Below, piece by piece: positions 1-8,582 of a DNA stretch of 64,000 nucleotides. A model generated the notes under the pieces. That model saw only the letters and a list, made by a program, of their open reading frames with translations. It searched no databases and had not been told where the DNA came from. Origin of the DNA: Micromonospora sp. WMMD1102 (GTDB lineage Bacteria; Actinomycetota; Actinomycetes; Mycobacteriales; Micromonosporaceae); NCBI RefSeq assembly GCF_029626265.1, contig NZ_JARUBN010000001.1, positions 5,459,001 through 5,523,000 on the forward strand. The letters are read 5' to 3'. Position numbers and translations under genes: made by a program. The stretch's first letter is position 1; each line of letters begins with the position of its first letter.

Positions 1-2
1 AC

Positions 3-1349
3 TTCTACGACCGGCACCTGGTCCGGACCGACCGGATCAACCCGCTGCCGGGCAGTTCCTGGTGGCTGCACCTGCAGGACGTGGCCCAGGGCGACGTCGC
101 CGCCATGCTGACGCTGGAGAGCTTCGTCGACCACGCCGAGCTCGCCGCGTATTGCGGCACGATCGTCGCGGCCATCGTGGACGACTGGTCCGGGAACGCC
201 GGCCTGGAGAGCAAGAGCGTTCCGACCGGCGAGTTCCTCCGGGCGGATCTCGCCGGAAAGTTGGCCGGCCTGCGCGACTTCGCCCGGGTCGCCGGGCTCG
301 ACGTGCGGGATCCGTCCGAGCTGGTCCGGGTGCCGGGCCGGACCGATCCGCTGCCCAACCCGCTCGCGCTGCTGTTCGGCCAGGTCGACCGCCCGCCACT
401 CGGCGGCGGCCCGGTTGACGAGATCGAGGTGTTCAGCGGCAACGGGCACGGCGACCTGCACCCCGGCAACATCCTGATCCCGGTGGGCCGGGAGATCCGG
501 GCCGCCGAATTCCGGCTGATCGACCTGGGGCGGTTCTCCCCCAGCACCCCGGTCTCCCGGGACCCGGTCAAGCTGCTGCTGGCCATCGCCGAGCGCTGGC
601 TGCCCGGCCTCGCGCCGTACTCGGCGCTCCGGTCGAGCCTGGCCGAGCTGCTGGTGACCCCGGACCGCTATCCGCGTACCCCGCCGATCGCCGGCTATCT
701 GGAGGTCGCCGAGGCGGTCTACCGGGCGGCGGCCGGCCCGGCCGCCCGGTACGGCCTGGTCGAGCAGTGGGCCCGGCAGCACCGGCTGGTGCTCGCCGCC
801 TCGGCACTGCGCACGGTGAGCCGCGCCGACGTCGCGCTGCCCGACCGGTGGTGGCACTTCGAGCTGGCCGCGCTGGCCATCCGGATGCTCGGCGACGACT
901 CCGGCGGAGTACCCGTCGACCTCACCACGCCGCCGAGCACGCCCCGGCCGGCGCCGCCCGCCGACGCCGCAGCTACCGCCCCGGTCGCCGCACCGGCCGG
1001 CCCGGTCGGGGATACGACACAGCGGGCCGCCGCGGCTGCGGATCTGGTGCCGCCCGGCATGTCCCGACCCGGTCCGGCGGAGGCCGCGGCACGTCCGGCG
1101 GGTTCGGGCCGGGACGACTACTCCGGGCTGACCAAGATCCTGTTCGGCCGGCGTCTCGCGGACAGCTGGCCGGAGCTCGCCGACCTGCTGGGGATGCGCC
1201 CGGACGAGGTGGACCGGTTGCCGCAGGGCCGGGAGGCGGGGCACATCTGGCGTTGGCTGGAGGTGCGGGGCCGGCTGCCGGAGTTGCGTGACGCGCTGCT
1301 CGCCCTCGACCGGCCGGACCTGGTGCGCCTGCTCGACGAGGACGCCTGA
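3..1349 (+). CDS. Phosphotransferase/kinase-like protein with C-terminal effector-associated-domain-like module (5' end outside window)
   Basis: The frame is open from base 3, so the true start lies upstream. The middle carries GHGDLHPGNIL followed by LIDLGRF, the Brenner-type catalytic and metal-binding motifs of the protein-kinase/aminoglycoside-phosphotransferase fold. A Pro/Ala-rich linker (about 915-1110) leads to a terminal 78-residue helical module (about 1113-1346) with WPELADLLG and IWRWLEVR. The same module opens the next gene, two bases downstream, so the two are one transcription unit. Small modules shared between neighbouring genes are typical of effector-associated domains in bacterial conflict systems; that the pair forms such a system is inference. 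The kinase-like part may belong to the ternary-complex-associated domains described for those systems, which cannot be decided here. Confidence 0.72.
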   Translation, partial: FYDRHLVRTDRINPLPGSSWWLHLQDVAQGDVAAMLTLESFVDHAELAAYCGTIVAAIVDDWSGNAGLESKSVPTGEFLRADLAGKLAGLRDFARVAGLDVRDPSELVRVPGRTDPLPNPLALLFGQVDRPPLGGGPVDEIEVFSGNGHGDLHPGNILIPVGREIRAAEFRLIDLGRFSPSTPVSRDPVKLLLAIAERWLPGLAPYSALRSSLAELLVTPDRYPRTPPIAGYLEVAEAVYRAAAGPAARYGLVEQWARQHRLVLAASALRTVSRADVALPDRWWHFELAALAIRMLGDDSGGVPVDLTTPPSTPRPAPPADAAATAPVAAPAGPVGDTTQRAAAAADLVPPGMSRPGPAEAAARPAGSGRDDYSGLTKILFGRRLADSWPELADLLGMRPDEVDRLPQGREAGHIWRWLEVRGRLPELRDALLALDRPDLVRLLDEDA

Positions 1350-1351
1350 CG

Positions 1352-2407
1352 GTGGAGTTCACCGCCACAGCCGAGCGGGAGTTCTACGGCCGGCTGCACA
1401 GCAGTTGGCCGGATCTCTGCGTCCAGCTCGGGATCGACGGGCCGGAGCAGGACCGGTTCCCCCGTGGCGACGAGCCGCAGGGCATCTGGCGGTGGTTGCA
1501 GGCGCGCAGGCGGCTCGACGAGCTGCCGGAGGCACTGGCCGCCGTCGGCCGGCAGGACCTGGCCGAGACCCTGGAGGCCGGGCGGTCCGAGCGGGCGGCG
1601 TCGCCGGAGGTCGGCCCCCGGACCCCGCCCGGCGGGCCGCGACTGTCGCCGGGCCTGCTGATCCGGCGGTACGAGACCGCGGCCGAGCTGGAGAAGCGGG
1701 GCGGCTATCCCGACGCGCTGCGCGAGCTGGACCGGGTGGCGGCGGGCGTGCACTGCGACCGGATCCTGCTGCTCCTGCACCTGGGCCGGACGGCGGACGC
1801 GGCCCGGCTGCTGGACGAGGTGGACCGGCTGCACCGGCAGGTCGGACTCTTCGAGGACGATCCCGAGCGGCTGGCCGCCCGCTACTACCGGGCGGCGGTG
1901 CTGTGGGAGCAGGGGCTGCTGGAGCAGGCGGAGTCGGCGTACCGGGCGGTGTTGAAGGCCCGGACCGAGCGGCTCGGCTCGGCGGACCCGGAGACCCTGC
2001 GGACCAGGTGCAGCCTGGCCGGGGTCGTCGCCGACCGGGGGCGCTGGCCGGAGGCCGAGGCCGAGTTCCGGGCGGTACTCGACGAGCGGACGGCGGTGCT
2101 CGGCGAGTCCCATCCGGACATCCCGCTGACCCGGTACGCGCTGGCGAACCTGCTCGTCCGGCAGGGCCGGGGGCCGGAGGCGGAGACGGAGTACCGGCTG
2201 GCGCTGCAAGGGTGCCAGCAGATCCTCGGGGTGGAGCATCCCAGCACTCTCCAGGTCCGGCACGGGTTCGCGCTCCTGGAGTACGCCCAGGGGCGCCGGG
2301 AGTCGGCGCTCGCCAATCTCTCCGCCGTGCACACGGCACGCCAGCGCATTCTCGGCACCGGGCATCCGGCCACCCGGGCGGTGGCCGAAGATCTCGAAAG
2401 GTTGTGA
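1352..2407 (+). CDS. EAD-like/TPR protein
   Basis: GTG start two bases after the preceding stop. Residues 1-79 (FYGRLHSSWPDL, IWRWLQARRRLDEL) are clearly homologous to the C-terminal 78 residues of the upstream protein. Residues from about 105 to the end form tetratricopeptide repeats of the kinesin-light-chain type (RYYRAAVLWEQGLLEQAE, then several copies of a roughly 42-residue unit with AEAEFRAVL and LG..HP). No catalytic motif is visible, so this looks like an adaptor or sensor that would contact the kinase-like partner through the shared N-terminal domain. Partner binding through like domains is known for EAD families; it is inferred here. Confidence 0.75.
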   Translation: MEFTATAEREFYGRLHSSWPDLCVQLGIDGPEQDRFPRGDEPQGIWRWLQARRRLDELPEALAAVGRQDLAETLEAGRSERAASPEVGPRTPPGGPRLSPGLLIRRYETAAELEKRGGYPDALRELDRVAAGVHCDRILLLLHLGRTADAARLLDEVDRLHRQVGLFEDDPERLAARYYRAAVLWEQGLLEQAESAYRAVLKARTERLGSADPETLRTRCSLAGVVADRGRWPEAEAEFRAVLDERTAVLGESHPDIPLTRYALANLLVRQGRGPEAETEYRLALQGCQQILGVEHPSTLQVRHGFALLEYAQGRRESALANLSAVHTARQRILGTGHPATRAVAEDLERL

Positions 2408-2502
2408 CCGGTAGTCCATTCCGGACATCTGCCGCGCCCGCGCCACGGATAAGCCCCTGCAAGAGCTTCGCAATAGTGAGATGAGGGGCCCGAAGACGGC
2501 TT

Positions 2503-2519
2503 TCCTCCGGCGGAGGAAT
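2503..2519. promoter_or_regulatory. Palindrome TTCCTCCG-G-CGGAGGAA
   Basis: Perfect 8-bp inverted repeat around a single central base in the 425-base gap between the TPR gene and the XRE regulator. It may be an operator or part of a weak hairpin; the rest of this gap shows no convincing gene. A second weak hairpin (CCCGG/CCGGG) follows near 2533. Confidence 0.3.
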
Positions 2520-2832
2520 CCACAGAGCCATCCCGGTGTTACGCCGGGTACGACGACGCGTAGCCTGGGTACATCAGGTCCGGTTGCCCGACGTCCCGGA
2601 GCGACCCTCGGGGAACAGCAGGCAGAACGTCCGCAACTCTGAGTAGGCAACGACGAGCCGTGGGAGGACACACCATGGCGGCTCCACAGTCGATGGTCAG
2701 GTACGGCAGCCCGAGTGACGCAGGTCACCACACCTTTCCGCGAGGGCGCCACGAATAACCCGGACCGCATACGGCGGTAAGCTGTATGCAGGACGGGTAA
2801 CCCGATGATCAAACTACTCTACGCGAGGACCC

Positions 2833-3735
2833 ATGGCGATGACTGAGCGTCCACGATCCGCTGCGGAGCGTCGAAGACTGACCCGGAGGCTCCGCCAGCT
2901 GCGCGCCCAGGCCGACCTCACCCAGACCGACGTCGCCAACCGGCTCGACTGGTCGCAGTCCAAGGTCAACCGGATCGAACTCGGCGAGGTCGCAATTACC
3001 CGCACCGACCTCGGGGCACTGCTCCAGGTCTATGGGTTGGACGACCCGAAAGCCGTCGCCGAGCTGCTCGACATGGCCAAGACCGCGCGTCAGCAGAACT
3101 TCGCCGAATACCGGGACATCTTCGCCAAGGAATTCCTCCACTTTCTCGAATTCGAGGGACTGGCGGACCACATCATGCACTACGAGTCGAATGTGGTCCC
3201 CGGACCGCTGCAAACTCCGGAATACGCCCGGGCGACCCTGCGGGCCGTACGGATGGTCGATTCGCTGCCGGCGCGGGACCGCAGGGAGGTCGAGCACCTG
3301 ATCGAACGGAAGATCCGGGTCAGGATGGAACGCAAGCGACTGCTGATCCAGGAGTCCGACGCCGTCAAGGCGGAATTCATCCTCAACGAGGGGATTCTCC
3401 GCCGTGCCGTCGGCGCGGAGAGCGGACAGCCGGACCTGATGACCGACCAACTGGCGCATCTCGCGGAACTCGCCGAGGTGCCGAATGTCGACGTACGTGT
3501 GCTGCCGTCGAGCCGGGGCGCGCACCCGGGGCTCCAGGGGGGCTTCGTGGTGCTGGAACTGCCCGAGCCGTACGGCGATTCGCTGCTCTACATGGAGAAC
3601 AGCGCGGGGGAACTGTCGACCCGGGACCAACCCGACAAGGTCGACCAGTTTGTGAAGGTGTTCGACCAACTCCGGGCCCGCGCGGTCACCCTCGCGGACG
3701 TGGAGTGGGAAACCGCAAGCCGAACGGTGGGCTAG
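2833..3735 (+). CDS. XRE-family regulator with DUF5753 (Scr1-type)
   Basis: 300 aa. Residues about 15-70 are a Cro/C1 helix-turn-helix (LRQLRAQADLTQTDVANRLD, WSQSKVNRIELGE); the remainder is DUF5753 with VPGPLQTPEYAR and VRVLPSSRGAHPGL. The ATG at 2833 follows GAGGA closely; ATG at 2839 is the alternative. Scr1-type regulators are abundant in filamentous actinobacteria and usually pair with a small DUF397 protein. Here the nearest DUF397 gene lies about 1 kb downstream (4800) with two small membrane-protein genes in between, rather than immediately adjacent. Confidence 0.9.
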   Translation: MAMTERPRSAAERRRLTRRLRQLRAQADLTQTDVANRLDWSQSKVNRIELGEVAITRTDLGALLQVYGLDDPKAVAELLDMAKTARQQNFAEYRDIFAKEFLHFLEFEGLADHIMHYESNVVPGPLQTPEYARATLRAVRMVDSLPARDRREVEHLIERKIRVRMERKRLLIQESDAVKAEFILNEGILRRAVGAESGQPDLMTDQLAHLAELAEVPNVDVRVLPSSRGAHPGLQGGFVVLELPEPYGDSLLYMENSAGELSTRDQPDKVDQFVKVFDQLRARAVTLADVEWETASRTVG

Positions 3736-3897
3736 CACCGTGTTCTGGCGGGTCGCCGATTGCCGGGCCGGTCGACGCGCCTCCGCCCTCTCCCCACGGA
3801 GTGACCCAGTGACCACCACCTCGACGCCCGCTCGGCGAACGGTGTGTCCGGGCCGGCCAGCGCCGGCCCGGCGTTACAAGCTGCCCGGAGTACGACC

Positions 3898-4245
3898 GTG
3901 ACCACCCCGGTGCCCCCGGACCGGCCGGCCGGCGGGCCGCCGGAGTCGTGGGCCGCGGGTGTGCTGCGCGAGGCGGTCGGCGACAGTGGGAAGCTGTTCC
4001 GGGTGATCGCGATAATCGTCGCCATCACCGCCTGCCTGGGCTTCCTCTTCGGCTGGCTCGACTGGAAGAAGGTCGCGATCGTGGTCGGCGGCGGAGTCGT
4101 GATGATGGTGTGCCGGACCATCACGAAGGTCGCGCAGAGCCGGGCCGAACAGCGCCGGGTCAGCGATGCATCCGCCGAACCCGCGCCTCGACTTCCCGAA
4201 CGTGATTCAGGACCGGAGTGGAATAGATCCCCCCGGCTGCACTGA
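3898..4245 (+). CDS. Small membrane protein, function unknown
   Basis: 115 aa from the GTG at 3898, chosen because GGAG ends at 3890, seven bases upstream; a longer frame from 3844 has no ribosome site. After a Pro-rich N-terminus there is one clear membrane segment (VIAIIVAITACLGFLFGWLD) and a second hydrophobic stretch (VAIVVGGGVVMMV). The C-terminus is charged. No family recognised. Its 3' end overlaps the opposite-strand small membrane protein at 4160-4477 by 86 bases. Confidence 0.5.
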   Translation: MTTPVPPDRPAGGPPESWAAGVLREAVGDSGKLFRVIAIIVAITACLGFLFGWLDWKKVAIVVGGGVVMMVCRTITKVAQSRAEQRRVSDASAEPAPRLPERDSGPEWNRSPRLH

Positions 4246-4477
4246 CAAGCGCCACCGTTACGGCGAAGGTAACGACTTTCGCCGCACCGCCGAGATTGCC
4301 GAGTGCCCGGGCCAATAGCTCTGCGGTCAGCAGCGCCGCCATGCCTGTCGCCACGCCGTAGACGGCGAGGCGCAGAGCCGAGGGATCGTCATCATTCGTC
4401 GATGAACTTCGACCGTTCGGAGGATACCGTTGAACACCAGTTCGCCCGCCGATCTCTCCTCTGGCCTTCACGCTCAT
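4160..4477 (-). CDS. Putative small membrane protein, function unknown
   Basis: 105 aa from an ATG preceded by AGGAA. Two hydrophobic segments, LRLAVYGVATGMAALLTAEL and VVTFAVTVALVSAAGGIY, then a basic tail (VREVEARVRRMHR). The composition is protein-like and the codon third positions are mostly G/C. It overlaps the 3' end of the gene on the other strand, so one of the two may be spurious. No family recognised. Confidence 0.4.
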   Translation of the reverse strand: MSVKARGEIGGRTGVQRYPPNGRSSSTNDDDPSALRLAVYGVATGMAALLTAELLARALGNLGGAAKVVTFAVTVALVSAAGGIYSTPVLNHVREVEARVRRMHR

Positions 4478-4799
4478 CGCTTCCTGAGATACAACACGGC
4501 CTCCTCGTCCTGGCCCCAGCATAGAGTCCTCCGCTCGTCACGTCTCCCCGGTACGACAAGATCACTCGCCCCGGCGGTGTCAGATAGTGGGCACCCTTGA
4601 TGAGCTGCCCAGATCGACAGGGGCCAACGCCTCCACGCTGGATTCTGCCTCGCTGTCCTCCTTACACTGGCGGAATCTGGAATCCCCTCGCATCCAGCGG
4701 CCCCGATTTCCAAAGGCGGTCTGAACGGCCCGCTGAGTCCGTTGTGGGGGCATCCGAACAGCGGCGCCGAGGGCCGCGCCACGGCGAGGAGGCACGTTG

Positions 4800-4994
4800 G
4801 TGGCGTCAGAGCAGCCCGAGATCATCTGGCGGAGGAGTTCCCGGAGCATCGAGGGCAACTGCGTGGAAGCCACACTCACCCTGGGTGAAGTGGTCGCCGT
4901 CAGAGACTCGAAGGACCCGTCCGTGCAACTACGCTTCGCGACCGGCCCATGGTCCGCCTTCCTGGGCCGCGTCCGCGCCGACGGCTTCGGTTGA
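4800..4994 (+). CDS. DUF397 domain protein
   Basis: 64 aa from a GTG seven bases after a perfect AGGAGG (4787-4792); TTG at 4797 is the alternative. The sequence IIWRRSSRSIEGNCVEA, VAVRDSKDPS and WSAFLGRVRADG is the complete DUF397 pattern. DUF397 proteins partner Scr1/XRE-DUF5753 regulators in actinobacteria. The gene is probably the partner of the regulator at 2833-3735, although separated from it. Confidence 0.88.
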   Translation: MASEQPEIIWRRSSRSIEGNCVEATLTLGEVVAVRDSKDPSVQLRFATGPWSAFLGRVRADGFG

Positions 4995-5016
4995 GCCGCC
5001 CTCGACAAGACGGCCG

Positions 5017-5112
5017 GTCAGCGCAGAGGGTCGACGGCCGTCAGCGTAGCTGGGTATACGGCGGGTCAGCGCAGCTGGGTGAACGGCGGGTCAGCGTAGC
5101 TGGTAGACGGCC
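5017..5112. repeat. Four tandem copies of a 23-25 bp unit spanning a gene's stop codon
   Basis: Copies at 5017-5039, 5040-5064, 5065-5089 and 5090-5112 share GTCAGCG(C/T)AG followed by a variable part and ACGGC. The last copy contains the stop codon and last six codons (AVYQLR) of the minus-strand gene ending at 5091, so its 3' end has been duplicated outward three times. Confidence 0.85.
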
Positions 5113-7373
5113 ATCCGGCCGTTGTCGTAGCGCAGCCGGGCGAGCCAGCCCAACTGCGGCGACTCCACCCCGACCGAGCGGTCCACCACCAGCCACCGCA
5201 CGGCGTGCCGGTCGCGCAGCTCCCGCAGGCCGGCCTCGGTCGGCGAGGTGAACGCCTCGTCGTTGCGCCGCAACAGCTCCTGGTCCCAGAACGGGGTGTA
5301 CGCCCCCGACGACGCGACCCGGGGCGCGAACCCCCAGCCCTCGACCAGCACCCGGCGCTCGGCGTACGCGCTGAGCCAGAACGAGCGCGCGTCGCACCAG
5401 CCGTTCACCACCGCCAGGCAGTGCACGTTGGTGGCCAGCACGTCGCCGGGTGCACTGTGGTCCCGAGCCCACCGGGCGGCGTCGACCCGGCTCTTCGGCA
5501 GCGAGATGTTCGCGTACGCGCCGCCGTTCGGGGAGCGTTCCGACTTGCGCATGTCCATCAGCAGGCCCGGCGCCCCGACCACCAGGACGGCGGTGAGCAG
5601 GGCGATCGCGCCCCGCCGGTGCAGCGCCTGGATGCCGAGGCTGGCCGGCAGCCAGATCCCGGCGGCGACCACCGCCAGCACGGCGAGCGCACCCGACCAC
5701 CACAGCAGCGGGCGCAGCCAGTCGAACATCGACTCCCCCGCCGCCGGCCCGGCGTACCGGAACTGGACCGCCACCAGCACGCCGGCCAGGGCCAGGGCGC
5801 CCAGCCCGAGCACCGTGCCGGACCGCCGGGTCAGCCCGGCCCGGTCGGCCACCAGCAGGTAACCCCAGGCGGAGAGGACCACCGCGAAGGTGAAGCCGGC
5901 CCGGGTGAAGTACTGGTTCGCCCCGCCCGGCTGGTTCAACACCAGGTAGAGCAGCGGGCCGGCCAGCGCGCCGCCGAGCAGGAACCACTGCACCGGTTCG
6001 AGCCGCCCCCGGCGCAGCCAGAGCAGCGGCCCGATGCCCGCCACCCGGAGCTGCATGTTCACCACGAAGGCGGCGACCACGGCCAGGTAGACCAGCGGCA
6101 GGGGCCAGCCATCCGGCGGCGGCGTCCAGTACGGCTCCAGGCTGTTGGCCAGCGGATCGACCCCCATCCCGTACGCCTTGAACCGGTAGAGCACGGCGGT
6201 GGCGAAGAGCTGCGCGGCGGCGGTGGCCAGTCCGGCACCGACCACCGCCCACGGGATCCGCCGGGTGGCGACCAGCAGCACTACCGCGGTGAACGCCAGG
6301 GCCAGCCCGACCACCGGCAGGGAGCTGGCCTTCGCCCCGCTGGAGGCGAGCATCAGCAGCGGGGCGAGGACGAACGCACCCCGGCCGATCGCCGCGAACG
6401 GCCGGTCCGGACGCCTGTCCACCACGTCGGCGAGTACGGCAACCAGCGCGATCAGCAGCACCCAGCTGTAGATCATCGACATGCCGTGCCAGATCACGAA
6501 GGACGCCTGGGTGCCGAACGGCATGGTCACCGGGTCGGTGAAGTTGGTCTCGCCGATCACGAAGAAGAGCACCGCCGCGACCGCACCGACCGCCGGCCGG
6601 CCGCTGACCCGCCAGCCGAGCACGGCGGTGAGCACGATCGCCGCCGCGCAGAGCGCCGGGATGGTCAGCCGCAGCGCCACCACCGGCAGGTCGATCCCGC
6701 CTACCAGGCTGGTCGCGGCCATGTGCACGTAGCCGAACCAGTGGTAGTCGAGCCGCTCGGCGGCGACCTGCGGCAGGTGGATCGGGAACTGGTGCTTCGC
6801 CTCGCCGGCCAGCGAGAGCTGGTAGGCGAGGTCGAGGTACTGGTGGGTGTCCTCCGAGGTGGGCAGGATCGGGTTGCGTTCCAGGAAGGTGCTGGAGAGA
6901 TAGCTGGTGAAGAAGGCCACCGCCCCGGCCACCGTCCAGGACCAGCCGATCGGCGCCCGCCGGGGGTAGTCCCGGACCAGCCAGTGCCGGCGCAGGCGCG
7001 GCACCGCCAGGAAGATCGCGACGATCGCCGCCGGCCAGGTCCAGAGCCAGCCGGCCAGGCCGAGCCAGGCGTACAGCGCCCAGGCGGGCAGCTCCAGCAC
7101 CAGCCCGACGACGGCGCCCATCGCCACGTCCTCGACCAGGGTGTGCGGCCGGCGGCGGAGCGCCCGGTAGACCAGGGTGCCCGGCAGGATCAACGCCAGC
7201 AGCAGGTAGCCGGCGTACCGGAGCAGGTCGGTGGCGGCGGTGTCGGCGGCCAGCAGTACCACGGCGAAGTAGCCGGTGCCGACCAGCAGCGGCGCCCAGC
7301 GGAGCAGCGCGACGGCCCGCGCCGGTGTGGCCGGAGCGACGGAGTCCGCCACCGCCGCTTCGGTAGCGGTCAC
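5091..7373 (-). CDS. Polytopic membrane protein, GT-C-like glycosyltransferase candidate
   Basis: 760 aa with at least ten hydrophobic segments (for example LLRYAGYLLLALILPGTLVY and AAIVLTAVLGWRVSG) and a C-terminal soluble part of about 150 residues (LATNVHCLAVVNGWCDARSF, then VRWLVVDRSVG). This layout of many membrane spans followed by a periplasmic-side domain resembles GT-C glycosyltransferases that use polyprenyl-phosphate sugars. The GTG start overlaps the stop of the upstream GT2 gene (GTGA), so the two are translationally coupled. A GT2 of the dolichol-phosphate-mannose-synthase type making the lipid-linked sugar for this protein is a plausible joint role, by inference. Confidence 0.75.
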   Translation of the reverse strand: MTATEAAVADSVAPATPARAVALLRWAPLLVGTGYFAVVLLAADTAATDLLRYAGYLLLALILPGTLVYRALRRRPHTLVEDVAMGAVVGLVLELPAWALYAWLGLAGWLWTWPAAIVAIFLAVPRLRRHWLVRDYPRRAPIGWSWTVAGAVAFFTSYLSSTFLERNPILPTSEDTHQYLDLAYQLSLAGEAKHQFPIHLPQVAAERLDYHWFGYVHMAATSLVGGIDLPVVALRLTIPALCAAAIVLTAVLGWRVSGRPAVGAVAAVLFFVIGETNFTDPVTMPFGTQASFVIWHGMSMIYSWVLLIALVAVLADVVDRRPDRPFAAIGRGAFVLAPLLMLASSGAKASSLPVVGLALAFTAVVLLVATRRIPWAVVGAGLATAAAQLFATAVLYRFKAYGMGVDPLANSLEPYWTPPPDGWPLPLVYLAVVAAFVVNMQLRVAGIGPLLWLRRGRLEPVQWFLLGGALAGPLLYLVLNQPGGANQYFTRAGFTFAVVLSAWGYLLVADRAGLTRRSGTVLGLGALALAGVLVAVQFRYAGPAAGESMFDWLRPLLWWSGALAVLAVVAAGIWLPASLGIQALHRRGAIALLTAVLVVGAPGLLMDMRKSERSPNGGAYANISLPKSRVDAARWARDHSAPGDVLATNVHCLAVVNGWCDARSFWLSAYAERRVLVEGWGFAPRVASSGAYTPFWDQELLRRNDEAFTSPTEAGLRELRDRHAVRWLVVDRSVGVESPQLGWLARLRYDNGRMAVYQLR

Positions 7374-8428
7374 CGGACCACCCGTACGCCGCCGTCCCGG
7401 GCGGCCGGGGTACCGGACCCGGCCGGCGGCGCCGCGGCGGCAGCGGAGACCGGAGTCACCTCCTCAGCCACCTGCTCGGCGGTGTCGATCTCCTCGGCGG
7501 TGTCCGAGCCGACGAAGTACGCCGGCCGGCCCTGCACCGCCGCGTAGATCCGGGCGATGTACTCGCCGAGCAGCCCGAGACAGAGCAGTTGGACGGCGCC
7601 GAGGAAGAGCACCGCCACGTAGAGCGAGGCCCAGCCGGTGACCGTGGAGTCTCGGAAATACATGACGATCGCGAAGACCACCATGACCGTGCAGAGCAGC
7701 ATCCCGCCGGCACCGAGCCAGGTCGCCACCCGCAGCGGCGCCTCGGAGAAGCTGGTGATGCTGTCGGTGGCCAGCCGGAACATCCGGGACAGCGAGTACT
7801 TGGTGCTGCCGGCCGCCCTCGCCTCGCGGACGTAGCTCAGCTCGCCGCTGGGGAAGCCCAGCCAGGGCACCACCAGCCGGAGCACCGGGCGGCGTTCGGG
7901 CAGCTCCCGCAGGGCTTCGACGGTGGCCCGGCTGAGCAGCCGGAAGTCACCCGCCTGGGCGGGTACGGCATTGCCGACGAGGCGGCGCACCAGCCGGTAG
8001 TAGAGACCGGCGGTGGAGCGCTTGAACCGGGTGTCGGTGGAGCGGTCGGCGCGTACCCCGTAGACGATGTCCAGGCCCTCGGTCCGGGCCAGCCGCAGCA
8101 TCTCGACGAGTACCTCCGGCGGATCCTGGAGGTCGGCGTCGATGCTGGCGACGTAGCCGCCCCGGGCCCGGAACAGCCCGGCGATCAGTGCCGCCTGGTG
8201 ACCGCTGTTGCGGCGCAACCGGACGATCCGCAGTTGCGGCCAGCCGCGCCGCATCCCGACCAGCACCACCGGGGTGGCGTCGGTGCTGCCGTCGTCGACG
8301 GCGACCACCTCGTACGGCTCGCCGAGCCCGTCCAGCACCGGCCGCAGCCGTTCGGCCAGCAACGGGAGGACGCTCTCCTCGTTGTAGATCGGCACGACCA
8401 CGGAGAGGGTCGGCACCCGGCCAGTCAC
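7370..8428 (-). CDS. GT2 glycosyltransferase, DPM1/GtrB-like
   Basis: 352 aa from a GTG with GGGGG upstream; a longer frame reaches 8500 but adds an atypical N-terminus. Family 2 motifs are present in order: LSVVVPIYNEE, AVDDGSTDAT, SIDADLQDPPE (DXD-like metal site), GDFRLLSR. Two C-terminal membrane segments follow (WLGAGGMLLCTVMVVFAIVM and YVAVLFLGAVQLLCLGLLGE), as in bactoprenol or polyprenol-phosphate glycosyltransferases. The last 45 residues are Ala/Pro/Glu-rich. Likely makes a polyprenyl-phosphate sugar at the inner face of the membrane for the coupled downstream gene. Confidence 0.88.
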   Translation of the reverse strand: MTGRVPTLSVVVPIYNEESVLPLLAERLRPVLDGLGEPYEVVAVDDGSTDATPVVLVGMRRGWPQLRIVRLRRNSGHQAALIAGLFRARGGYVASIDADLQDPPEVLVEMLRLARTEGLDIVYGVRADRSTDTRFKRSTAGLYYRLVRRLVGNAVPAQAGDFRLLSRATVEALRELPERRPVLRLVVPWLGFPSGELSYVREARAAGSTKYSLSRMFRLATDSITSFSEAPLRVATWLGAGGMLLCTVMVVFAIVMYFRDSTVTGWASLYVAVLFLGAVQLLCLGLLGEYIARIYAAVQGRPAYFVGSDTAEEIDTAEQVAEEVTPVSAAAAAPPAGSGTPAARDGGVRVVR

Positions 8429-8582
8429 CGCCGTACACCCCCGTCTCGCGAGATCTTCGGACAGTCGAACGCTACCAGCCGGTCCAGTGACCGAGCTCAC
8501 CAGCGGCCGGGGGTCACCGGGGCGGTTCGCCCGGTTTCGTCGGCGCGGCCAGCGGCCAGCCCGGGTTGGTTCGTCAGGGCGG

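Noticed and set aside
3..1349. The first gene as the missing PglW kinase
   Set aside because: Its motifs are of the phosphotransferase type, it lies about 38 kb from pglZ, and its C-terminal domain pairs with the neighbouring TPR gene.
1118..2812. 564-codon minus-strand frame opposite the TPR gene
   Set aside because: Composition is that of an antisense shadow; the plus strand carries clear TPR and EAD-like domains.
5205..7547. 780-codon plus-strand frame opposite the membrane-protein gene
   Set aside because: Gln/Arg/His/Pro-rich composition with no domain, exactly antisense to a well-supported gene.
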